From positions 1 through 5,919 of the forward strand of contig JALQWO010000102.1 of the NCBI GenBank assembly GCA_023258655.1: a DNA stretch of 5,919 bases. The letters run 5' to 3'. Both the position numbers and the translations under genes were made by a program. Below the pieces are notes generated by a model. The model was not told the DNA's origin, did no database searches, and was given only the letters and a program-made list of their open reading frames with translations. Source of the stretch: Bacteroidia bacterium. GTDB lineage: Bacteria; Bacteroidota; Bacteroidia; NS11-12g; UBA955. Of this stretch, positions 1-5,919 are shown one piece after another. Positions within the stretch are counted from its first letter, which is position 1; each line of letters begins with the position of its first letter.

Positions 1-455
1 TGGGTGGGATTGATTTGGTCTGCAAACTTCAGATTGTTCCAATTGATGGACTTCATCGTTAGTGAACCTTGCAATCCAAATCGCATGTAAATTCTGCCGC
101 GATCCAATGGGAGTAAATAACTGTAAACCCCACTGATGGTGGTAGAAGTAAGCAAGCCAGAACCGGCTATGTCGTGGAACACCATCGCGCCCAATCCCCC
201 GCCAACACTGGGAATGTGTTGATCCCAAGATGCACAAAAAGAACGGAAAGTTCCAGGCAAATTGGGCCACTGGTTGCGGTAGTTGGTTGCGAAACGCCCC
301 GCAGCACCATATGCACATACAGCCGAACCTGCCAATGCTGGGTTGGTGTATACAGGTGATGCGTAGAACTGCGAAAGTTCTGGATCCTGGGCTTGGAGGT
401 TAAGGCTCACAGCGCCCATTAAGCCAAGACTAAGTACTCGTAATGCTTTTTTCAT
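1..455 (-). CDS. PorP/SprF-family type IX secretion outer-membrane protein, N-terminal part (runs off left edge)
   Basis: Read on the minus strand from the ATG at 455-453, this frame stays open for 151 codons to the window edge, so the C-terminal half is missing (the family is usually about 300-350 residues). Residues 1-23 form a signal peptide: MKK, a hydrophobic stretch, then QAQ before the mature D24. The mature N terminus carries the family signature DPELSQFYASPVYTNPALAG at 24-43, followed by NYRNQWP at 58-64 and alternating beta-strand-like sequence (for example GRIYMRFGLQG at about 120-130), as expected of an outer-membrane barrel. Family knowledge: PorP is an outer-membrane part of the T9SS that contacts the PorK/PorN ring and PorE; SprF and other paralogs serve gliding adhesins or individual cargo. 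Bacteroidota often encode many paralogs, so I cannot say whether this is the core PorP or an accessory copy. It is transcribed divergently from porU, which fits a T9SS role. Confidence 0.93.
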   Translation of the reverse strand, partial: MKKALRVLSLGLMGAVSLNLQAQDPELSQFYASPVYTNPALAGSAVCAYGAAGRFATNYRNQWPNLPGTFRSFCASWDQHIPSVGGGLGAMVFHDIAGSGLLTSTTISGVYSYLLPLDRGRIYMRFGLQGSLTMKSINWNNLKFADQINPT

Positions 456-468
456 GTGGTACGTCTAA

Positions 469-476
469 CAAACTTA
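469..476 (-). promoter_or_regulatory. Bacteroidota -7 promoter box for the PorP/SprF-like gene
   Basis: The minus strand reads TAAGTTTG, a full match to the Bacteroidota -7 consensus TAnnTTTG. Only 13 nt separate the box from the ATG at 455, so the mRNA leader would be about 10 nt or less. A possible upstream TTG lies on the minus strand at 494-492, 15 nt from the box, slightly closer than the usual 17-23 nt, so the -33 part is weak. No Shine-Dalgarno sequence is present between box and start. Confidence 0.6.
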
Positions 477-505
477 CAAATAAAAACGAATCAACGGAGA
501 AATTA

Positions 506-518
506 TTGATTTTATCAA
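506..518. repeat. Inverted repeat TTGAT-TTT-ATCAA in the divergent intergenic region
   Basis: Perfect 5-bp arms (506-510 and 514-518) flank a 3-nt spacer. A further ATCAA lies at 490-494, upstream of the -7 box of the minus-strand gene. The arrangement could be a small operator, but short AT-rich inverted repeats occur by chance in such DNA and no regulator is known for it. Confidence 0.25.
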
Positions 519-555
519 CAAACTTTCTAAAAAAATCAGCGAAAATGCTCGGTAG

Positions 556-581
556 TGACAATACTATGACAAAATGTGTCA
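556..581. promoter_or_regulatory. Triple TGACA/TGTCA motif upstream of porU, possible operator
   Basis: TGACA occurs at 556-560 and again at 567-571, an 11-bp step close to one helical turn. The second copy forms a perfect inverted repeat with TGTCA at 577-581 across 5 nt (TGACAAAATGTGTCA). The cluster ends 11 nt before the candidate porU -7 box and covers the expected -33 region, where a regulator would act. Protein binding is inferred only from position and symmetry. Confidence 0.35.
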
Positions 582-592
582 ACGATTTTTCG

Positions 593-600
593 TAATTTCC
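593..600 (+). promoter_or_regulatory. Weak candidate -7 box for porU
   Basis: TAATTTCC lies 10 nt before the porU ATG, the place where the other genes in this window carry TAnnTTTG. It keeps the TA and part of the T run but lacks the terminal TG, and no TTG is found 17-23 nt upstream. It is called mainly by position. porU may have a weaker or activator-dependent promoter, or one elsewhere in 456-610. Confidence 0.3.
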
Positions 601-610
601 CGTTTTCAAA

Positions 611-3600
611 ATGGTGAAAATATTTTATCGGATACTACTTGGTATGTTGTTGCTGTCAGCCCCAACGGTTGAAGGCCAATCGTTTCTGAGTCAGGGAAAA
701 TGGGTGCAGATAGAAATTGGCAAATCGGGCATGTACCAAATCTCCAAGTCCGACCTGCAGGCCATGGGATTTGATCTTTCATCAGCCAATCCCAAACATT
801 TTCAGATTTATGGCATACAAGGACAAGGCCTTGCGGAAATGAACGGTGGAAGCATACGGAGTCAAGCTCCGCAAATACCCTGTGAAGTCATCGGTGAAGC
901 AGATGGCGTGTGGGACGATGGGGATGCAGTCCTGTTTTACGGCCAAGCAGCCAAAGATTGGGATTTTAACCAAGTGGATTTTGAACATTCGAACAACTTT
1001 TACACCAGCAAGGTGAATTTTTTGATAGGGCATGGAACGTCCGAAGGACTTCGAATCGCGCCCCAAAAAACAGCCTTAGGTGTCGTGTCTACCACATTCA
1101 AAGGGACGCAGACGTATTTGTTTCACGATTCCGATATCGTGAATCCTGCGGCCATGGGTCGACAGTGGTTCGGTGAACGTTTGGGAAATGAAACCCTCGT
1201 CAGGAATTTTTCAAAAACGATTGTTGCTGCGCCATCAGATACCTTAGAGATATCCTTTCAAGTGGCGTCGTTTGTTACGGATGACACCGGGTCGTTGGTG
1301 GTTACCGCAAATGGAATCCCAGCGCGTTTTTCCTTGCGTGCTGTAGGCGGTACCTATGAGCCCTATTATTTATTGCGTGGAAAACTGAAAGTACCTGCCA
1401 ATGGCAACAATCTTACATTGCAGTTTCGGTTGAATCGTCCCAATACCAAATCGTATGTCCTGATCGACCACTTTGAGGTGAAAAAATGGGAGAGCGTTGG
1501 ACAGAATGCATCATCCACAGGGTTTTTGCGAAACAATGAATTGGGTATGTACAACCAAAACGCCTTTTTCGAGTGGCAAGCCAGTTCCACTTTGGGTCTG
1601 ACCGTTTGGAATGTTTCGGATCCGCTCAAACCCAATGCCATGAATGTAGAGGATAGGGGAAATGGCTACCAAAGGCTGCTTATCGCCAAGGAGGAGCCAC
1701 ACCATACATTTATCGCGTTCCGAAAAAATGGTTTGGACTTTTTGAAGCCCAAAGTGAAGCAAACCGTATCCAATCAGAACAAAGCCTACGAATCGCCAGC
1801 CAATTTGATCATCATTACGCATCCTGATTTTATGGAGTCGGCCATTGACCTGGCCAATTTCCGCAAAACCAATCCAGGATACTCAGTGCAGGTGGTTACA
1901 CCCCAAGAAATTTACAATGAATTTTCCGCGGGTCAGCAAGATTTGGTGGCCTTGCGCGATTTTATTCGTTGGCGTAAACAATGGGGTGAAGCCGCGGGAA
2001 AGCCCCTCAAATACATCACCTTGTTTGGTGCGGCTTCTTACGATATGCAAGACCGTGTGCCCAACAACACCAATTTCATTCCGATTTATCAATCCACCGG
2101 GACCAATGGTGCAGGTTCTTTCTGTCTTGACGATTTCATTTGTTTCCTCGATTCCAACGAGGGAGATCCTATGCGGGTGAAGGGCAAGATGGCCGTCTCC
2201 ATTGGCAGAATTCCTTGTAGAACCAAGGAAGAGGCCAAAGCGGTGGTTGCCAAAATACGCCGATACAACTCCTCGAACGCATTGGGGCCTTGGCGTGCCA
2301 ATATCGCCTTTGCCTGCGATGATGTGGACGAGAGTTGGGAGACCGAATTCGTGGTGGAATCTGAAAACAACGCCAATTATATCAACCAGTATTTTCCCTA
2401 TTTTAACGTCAATAAATTGTATGCCGATGCATTTCCGCAGTCAACAACGGGCAACAACGAGAAATATCCGGAAATGAGCGCTGCGATTAACAGAACCATG
2501 TCTGACGGCGCATTGTTCATGAATTACCAAGGTCATGGCGGTTTGAAAGGATGGGCCCAAGAATCGATCCTTGACATTCCCATGATTTCTGCTTGGAACA
2601 ACACTTACAGAATGCCCATTCTGTTCACCGCAACCTGCGAATTCAGCGCATTTGATGATCCCAAAGTGCAAAGTGCTGGGGAGCTCGCCCTGTTAAACCC
2701 CAAAGGAGGAGCCATCGCCTTGATGAGCACAACCCGTTTGGTGTATGTGAGTGGGAATACACAGATCAATCGCGACTTTTGGACAAACTACGGTTTTCCG
2801 AAACCCAATGAGCCTATTCCTACGCTGGGGGAGGTGTATCAGCGCATGAAGAACCGTCCGAGCTACACCACCGAGGACAACAAATTTGCTTTGTTGGGAG
2901 ATGCCAGTATGCCCATCGCATTCCCCAAACACCTCATCGTGGTGGATACGGTTCAAGGCAAACACGTAAGCGCATTCAAGGATACCATCAAAGCATTTTC
3001 TGTGGTGCGGTTGAAAGGCCATGTGAATGAACGATTGGTGGGTCCTTTCAACAATTTCAACGGTACCATGTGGGTGAAAATTTATGATAAGCCCTTACAG
3101 AAATATACACTCAACAACGATGGTCAAGCCAATCCTGTAGCCTTCTCCGAGCTTTCCGGCATGTTGTTTAACGGCCAAGTAACCGTTACCAAAGGACGTT
3201 TTGAATTGGTGTTCTCTGTCCCCAAGGACATCGCCTACAATTATGGCATTGGCGTGGCCAAATTTTATGCGCACAACGGCGAGACGGATGCTGCCGGTTC
3301 TTGGCAATTTTTTATCGGCGGAAGCGAATCCCTCCAATCGGTTGACGCCGAGGGACCAACCATTCGTGCATACATGCAAGATACTACCTTTGTGGATGGG
3401 GGTAAGGTGGCCCGTGATGTAGATTTTGTGGCTCGAATTTTCGACAAAGATGGAATCAATGCAACCGGTGCAGGAATAGGACGCGATATGCAACTAATCA
3501 TCGATGAAGGTACCGAAAACCAGAAAACTTTTGTGCTCAATGATTACTTCAGCTACGATGTAAATAGTTACACCTTGGGTACCGTTCGATTTCCATTGTC

Positions 3601-4012
3601 GGGATTGGTGCCTGGCAAACACACCTTCACATGTAAGGCTTGGGATATTTATAATAACCCCGGCAAAGGCAGCGTAACGTGTTTGGTGATTCCTCCGAGA
3701 ACGTTGGAGATTACCGGTTCGGCAGCCTATCCAGTGCCTTTTCAAGATGAGTTGAAAGTATGGATTCAACACACCTTGCCTGGAGAAAATCTCACCGCCA
3801 AATGGAAGATCTTGGATGCACAAGGCAGAATCATTCAACAAGGGGAAACTTTCCATGAATCAGCACCGGCGAAAATGACCGTCATTGACTGGGATGGTTC
3901 AACGGCAAGCGGCGCGGAATTACAAGGGGGTGTCTTCTTCTATCAGGTGATTTTGGTAGCGGAAGATGGCATGGAAAATCAAGTCGGTGGAAAGTTTGTA
4001 AAATCACAATGA
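611..4012 (+). CDS. porU: Type IX secretion system sortase PorU (gingipain-like C25 peptidase)
   Basis: PorU is the cell-surface sortase of the T9SS: it removes the C-terminal signal domain of secreted cargo and transfers the cargo to a surface anchor (A-LPS in Porphyromonas). The product is 1133 aa, close to the 1158 aa of P. gingivalis PorU. Visible order: signal peptide at about 1-22 (hydrophobic ILLGMLLLSAP, then VEGQ); a beta-rich N-terminal region to about 390; the peptidase C25 domain at about 399-772, from LIIITHPDFM to FALLGDASMPIAFP; beta-sandwich regions at about 780-1030; and a sorting-domain-like C terminus at about 1034-1133 with YPVPFQDEL, DAQGRII and a final GGKFVKSQ. The catalytic candidates are H642 in YQGHGG and C676 in TATCEF; their 34-residue spacing is close to that of the gingipain His/Cys pair. 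The ATG at 611 directly precedes the signal peptide and follows an A-rich stretch. porV lies 87 bp downstream, a pairing known in this phylum. No frameshift or missing catalytic residue is seen. Confidence 0.95.
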   Translation: MVKIFYRILLGMLLLSAPTVEGQSFLSQGKWVQIEIGKSGMYQISKSDLQAMGFDLSSANPKHFQIYGIQGQGLAEMNGGSIRSQAPQIPCEVIGEADGVWDDGDAVLFYGQAAKDWDFNQVDFEHSNNFYTSKVNFLIGHGTSEGLRIAPQKTALGVVSTTFKGTQTYLFHDSDIVNPAAMGRQWFGERLGNETLVRNFSKTIVAAPSDTLEISFQVASFVTDDTGSLVVTANGIPARFSLRAVGGTYEPYYLLRGKLKVPANGNNLTLQFRLNRPNTKSYVLIDHFEVKKWESVGQNASSTGFLRNNELGMYNQNAFFEWQASSTLGLTVWNVSDPLKPNAMNVEDRGNGYQRLLIAKEEPHHTFIAFRKNGLDFLKPKVKQTVSNQNKAYESPANLIIITHPDFMESAIDLANFRKTNPGYSVQVVTPQEIYNEFSAGQQDLVALRDFIRWRKQWGEAAGKPLKYITLFGAASYDMQDRVPNNTNFIPIYQSTGTNGAGSFCLDDFICFLDSNEGDPMRVKGKMAVSIGRIPCRTKEEAKAVVAKIRRYNSSNALGPWRANIAFACDDVDESWETEFVVESENNANYINQYFPYFNVNKLYADAFPQSTTGNNEKYPEMSAAINRTMSDGALFMNYQGHGGLKGWAQESILDIPMISAWNNTYRMPILFTATCEFSAFDDPKVQSAGELALLNPKGGAIALMSTTRLVYVSGNTQINRDFWTNYGFPKPNEPIPTLGEVYQRMKNRPSYTTEDNKFALLGDASMPIAFPKHLIVVDTVQGKHVSAFKDTIKAFSVVRLKGHVNERLVGPFNNFNGTMWVKIYDKPLQKYTLNNDGQANPVAFSELSGMLFNGQVTVTKGRFELVFSVPKDIAYNYGIGVAKFYAHNGETDAAGSWQFFIGGSESLQSVDAEGPTIRAYMQDTTFVDGGKVARDVDFVARIFDKDGINATGAGIGRDMQLIIDEGTENQKTFVLNDYFSYDVNSYTLGTVRFPLSGLVPGKHTFTCKAWDIYNNPGKGSVTCLVIPPRTLEITGSAAYPVPFQDELKVWIQHTLPGENLTAKWKILDAQGRIIQQGETFHESAPAKMTVIDWDGSTASGAELQGGVFFYQVILVAEDGMENQVGGKFVKSQ

Positions 4013-4079
4013 TTTTGAATTTCTTTCGTTAAATTAAGATATCTTGCTTTTACCATTAGGATGCATAAAATTGAAACCA

Positions 4080-4087
4080 TATTTTTG
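4080..4087 (+). promoter_or_regulatory. Bacteroidota -7 promoter box for porV
   Basis: TATTTTTG matches TAnnTTTG fully and is followed by CC, as at the downstream gene. It sits 12 nt before the ATG at 4100 but downstream of the in-frame ATG at 4061, so transcripts from it can only use the 4100 start. No TTG lies 17-23 nt upstream, so the -33 element is poor. porV may also be reached by read-through from porU, since no clear terminator separates them. Confidence 0.6.
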
Positions 4088-4099
4088 CCATTACGCGTT

Positions 4100-5317
4100 A
4101 TGAAAAAAACAGCAGCCATTGCTATACTATCAGTTACTGCATGGGTATCATTGAAAGCCCAAAACAACTCAATGACATCCAAGCAGTTGGCGGGACAATT
4201 GAATACAGTGACCACCATGGTTCCCTTTTTGACTATCACACCAGACAGTCGCTCCGCGGCCATGGGTGATGTTGGGGTGGCATTGTTCAATCCCGATGCC
4301 AATAGTGGTTGTTGGAACATGGCCAATTTGGTGCATGCCAAAAACAAGACTGGATTCTCTTTGTCGTATGCCCCTTGGTTGCGTCAGTTGGTGGATGATG
4401 TAGGGTTTTCTTACCTGTCTGGATACGCAAAGGTGGGCAAGGGGTCGGCTGTTTCTGCGTCTATGCGATATTTCTCCCTGGGTAACATCCAATTCACGGA
4501 TTTCGAAGGTAATCCAACGGGAAATTTCAACCCCAACGAATTTGCTTTTGATGGTGGTTATGCCACGCAATTCAACAACAATTTCTCCATGGGTGTTAAC
4601 CTGCGTTTCATTTACAGCAACCTCACAGGAAACCGTGCTTTTAATGGAATTGACTACAAAGCCGCCATGGGTGCCGCTGGGGATGTCAATTTGCTGTACA
4701 AAACGGAAGTAAAAAACCCCAAAGGTGGGTTCGATAAGCTACAATTCGGCCTGAATTTGCAAAACATCGGTTCGAAAATGACTTATTCTTCCAAGGAGAA
4801 GCGCGATTTTATCCCAACCAACATGAAGTTGGGTGCTGGATACAGCCACAAAATTGACGATTACAACACAATCAATGTTTATGCAGACATCAATAAGTTG
4901 TTGGTGCCAACCCGTCCTTATTATTTGGTATCATACAACGGCGATGATTCTCTCATCAACGGCATTCGCCAATACACAGGCATCGACCCCAATGTGAATA
5001 CCATTCAAGGAATGATTCAGTCTTTCTATGATGCTCCTGGAGGATTCGCAGAAGAAATGAAAGAGTACAACTTCAGTGGCGGTGCAGAGTACATTTACAA
5101 TGACCAATTTGTGATTCGCGCAGGGGCATTCTACGAGGCGAAAACAAAAGGAGGACGTCAATACGGTACCATCGGATTGGGATTGAAGTACAACACGTTT
5201 ACCATTGATGCCGCCTATTTGGTGCCATTCGCCAATCGTCACCCATTGCAAAACCAGATGCGTTTTTCTCTGTTGTTTGATCTTTCTGCACTCAGAGACA
5301 CACCGGGTACGAATTAA
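4100..5317 (+). CDS. porV: Type IX secretion system outer-membrane shuttle protein PorV (LptO)
   Basis: PorV is an outer-membrane beta-barrel related to FadL/OmpP1. It binds cargo leaving the SprA translocon and carries it to the attachment complex with PorU, PorQ and PorZ; it was also named LptO for a proposed role in lipid A O-deacylation. From the ATG at 4100 the product is 405 aa, near the usual family length. It opens with MKK, a hydrophobic core and LKA, giving a signal peptide cleaved at about residue 20. Family signatures: PFLTITPDSRSAAMGD at 42-57, LTGNRAF at 175-181, INKLLVPT at 264-271, SFYDAPGGFAEEMKE at 308-322, and a last barrel strand near RFSLLFDL (388-395). An in-frame ATG at 4061 would add 13 residues, but that puts charged and polar sequence ahead of the signal peptide and includes the promoter box at 4080-4087, so 4100 is preferred. 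The gene appears intact and follows porU on the same strand. Confidence 0.96.
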   Translation: MKKTAAIAILSVTAWVSLKAQNNSMTSKQLAGQLNTVTTMVPFLTITPDSRSAAMGDVGVALFNPDANSGCWNMANLVHAKNKTGFSLSYAPWLRQLVDDVGFSYLSGYAKVGKGSAVSASMRYFSLGNIQFTDFEGNPTGNFNPNEFAFDGGYATQFNNNFSMGVNLRFIYSNLTGNRAFNGIDYKAAMGAAGDVNLLYKTEVKNPKGGFDKLQFGLNLQNIGSKMTYSSKEKRDFIPTNMKLGAGYSHKIDDYNTINVYADINKLLVPTRPYYLVSYNGDDSLINGIRQYTGIDPNVNTIQGMIQSFYDAPGGFAEEMKEYNFSGGAEYIYNDQFVIRAGAFYEAKTKGGRQYGTIGLGLKYNTFTIDAAYLVPFANRHPLQNQMRFSLLFDLSALRDTPGTN

Positions 5318-5327
5318 TTCCAATCTT

Positions 5328-5362
5328 TTTGTTCTGCATTCGGTTAGGGAGATGTAAATTTG
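5328..5362 (+). promoter_or_regulatory. Bacteroidota promoter (TTTG plus TAAATTTG) for the acyl-CoA carboxylase gene
   Basis: TTTG at 5328-5331 and TAAATTTG at 5355-5362 match the -33 and -7 elements, spaced 23 nt, at the long end of the accepted range. Only 6 nt lie between the box and the ATG at 5369, so the transcript should be nearly leaderless. This is the best promoter in the window and suggests the gene is transcribed separately from porV. Confidence 0.65.
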
Positions 5363-5368
5363 CCCTAT

Positions 5369-5919
5369 ATGGATTCACGCAGAAATACACTCATCCAAAA
5401 ACGGGAAGAAGCCGCTTTGGGTGGAGGTCAGGCTAGGATTGATTCACAACACAAAAAAGGAAAACTTACCGCACGCGAGCGTATTCAATTGCTGCTTGAT
5501 GAAGATACGTTCTGTGAAATTGGGGCGTTTGTAACCCACCGAAGTACTGATTTTGGCATGGAGAAACAACAGTTTCTCGGCGATGGCGTTGTTACGGGTT
5601 ACGGGAAAATCAATGGAAGAACGGTGTATGTGTTTTCCCAAGACTTCACGGTTTTTGGTGGGTCTTTGAGTGAGACGCATGCCGAAAAAATCTGTAAAAT
5701 CATGGACATGGCTTTGGCCAATGGTGCCCCCGTCATTGGGATGAATGATTCCGGTGGCGCGCGTATCCAAGAAGGCGTGGTTTCATTGGGTGGCTATGCC
5801 GATATTTTCTATCGCAACGTGCAAAGCAGCGGGGTAATTCCCCAACTCTCAGCCATCATGGGGCCTTGTGCAGGTGGTGCCGTTTATTCACCCGCATTGA
5901 CAGATTTTATATTCATGGT
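5369..5919 (+). CDS. pccB: Acyl-CoA carboxylase carboxyltransferase (beta) subunit, propionyl-CoA type, N-terminal part (runs off right edge)
   Basis: This subunit moves CO2 from carboxybiotin to an acyl-CoA, most likely propionyl-CoA to methylmalonyl-CoA, in the cytoplasm; it works with a biotin carboxylase/carrier subunit not seen here. The first 183 codons are present; PccB-type proteins are about 510-520 aa, so some 330 residues lie beyond the window. Visible family features: GKLTARERIQLLLD at 31-44, DGVVTGYGKINGR at 72-84, QDFTVFGGSLSE at 91-102, the first oxyanion-hole motif SGGARIQEG at 128-136, and MGPCAGGAVYSPALTDF at 164-180. There is no N-terminal Cys4 zinc finger, which argues against acetyl-CoA carboxylase AccD. 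Substrate choice depends on residues in the missing C-terminal half, so a decarboxylase or transcarboxylase alpha-type subunit (MmdA, 12S) remains possible. No signal peptide is present. The link to the T9SS genes looks like simple adjacency. Confidence 0.93.
   Translation, partial: MDSRRNTLIQKREEAALGGGQARIDSQHKKGKLTARERIQLLLDEDTFCEIGAFVTHRSTDFGMEKQQFLGDGVVTGYGKINGRTVYVFSQDFTVFGGSLSETHAEKICKIMDMALANGAPVIGMNDSGGARIQEGVVSLGGYADIFYRNVQSSGVIPQLSAIMGPCAGGAVYSPALTDFIFM

Noticed and set aside
174..359. 61-codon plus-strand open frame
   Set aside because: It lies wholly antisense inside the PorP/SprF-like gene, whose minus-strand translation has clear family motifs; the plus-strand product has no recognisable features.
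582..593. ACGATTTTTCGT short hairpin before porU
   Set aside because: Only 4-bp arms; too weak to call as a riboswitch or attenuator, and it lies upstream of the likely transcription start.
1845..2180. 111-codon plus-strand open frame inside porU
   Set aside because: Out-of-frame shadow of the C25 peptidase region; the product is low in structure and matches nothing I recognise.
3095..3493. 132-codon minus-strand open frame, with similar ones at 3494-3856, 4169-4570 and 4931-5323
   Set aside because: Antisense to well-supported porU and porV sequence, with no start-site signals or recognisable domains; they reflect the codon use of the real genes.
4036..4045. AAGATATCTT palindrome after porU, followed by a short T run, as a terminator
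   Set aside because: A loopless 10-bp palindrome leaves only about a 3-bp stem once a loop forms. About six perfect 10-bp palindromes are expected by chance in a window of this size.
4061..4099. 13-codon N-terminal extension of porV from the upstream ATG
   Set aside because: It contains the promoter box and would put non-signal residues ahead of a complete signal peptide; the 4100 start is better supported.
5311..5320. GAATTAATTC palindrome spanning the porV stop codon, near CTTTTTG, as a terminator
   Set aside because: AT-rich, loopless and within chance expectation; the nearby T run overlaps the TTTG promoter element of the next gene.
5369..5919. Acetyl-CoA carboxylase subunit AccD as identity of the last gene
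   Set aside because: No N-terminal Cys4 zinc finger, and the motif set (SGGARIQEG followed by MGPCAGGAVYSPALTDF) is that of propionyl-CoA-type carboxyltransferases.
1..5919. Mobile element, CRISPR array, tRNA or rRNA
   Set aside because: No transposase or integrase reading, no repeat-spacer pattern and no RNA gene signature was seen; almost all of the window is ordinary coding sequence.

Overview
The window looks like a chromosomal segment of a member of the Bacteroidota. Three things point there: two adjacent genes for the type IX secretion system (T9SS) sortase complex, PorU and PorV, which are confined to that phylum; a PorP/SprF-family outer-membrane protein beside them; and promoters of the Bacteroidota type (TAnnTTTG) in front of at least three of the four genes, with no Shine-Dalgarno sequences. 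The order or genus cannot be fixed from this sequence alone.

Layout: (1) 1-455, minus strand: the first 151 codons of a PorP/SprF-like gene that runs off the left edge. (2) 456-610: a 155-bp divergent intergenic region with a promoter for the left gene, a weak candidate promoter for porU and two small groups of repeated or inverted motifs. (3) 611-4012, plus strand: porU, the gingipain-fold sortase, complete, with His and Cys catalytic candidates and a C-terminal sorting-like domain. (4) 4013-4099: a short gap holding a good TAnnTTTG box. (5) 4100-5317: porV, complete; its start is moved 39 bp downstream of the longest open frame because the promoter lies inside the longer version. (6) 5318-5368: a short gap with another promoter. 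(7) 5369-5919: the first 183 codons of a propionyl-CoA-type acyl-CoA carboxylase beta subunit, running off the right edge.

How they work together: in T9SS biology, cargo proteins with a conserved C-terminal domain cross the outer membrane through SprA (Sov), are picked up by the PorV barrel, and are delivered to PorU, which cleaves the sorting domain and joins the cargo to a cell-surface anchor. PorP/SprF proteins connect the inner-membrane motor and periplasmic parts to the outer membrane, or serve particular cargo. The left three genes therefore form a coherent T9SS neighbourhood. The carboxylase gene is metabolic, has its own promoter and is probably just a neighbour.

I did not find an undescribed system. 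The points most worth checking are regulatory: promoter boxes only 14-21 nt from the start codons, implying almost leaderless mRNAs, and a triple TGACA/TGTCA motif just upstream of porU. No mobile element, CRISPR array, tRNA, rRNA or convincing intrinsic terminator was seen.
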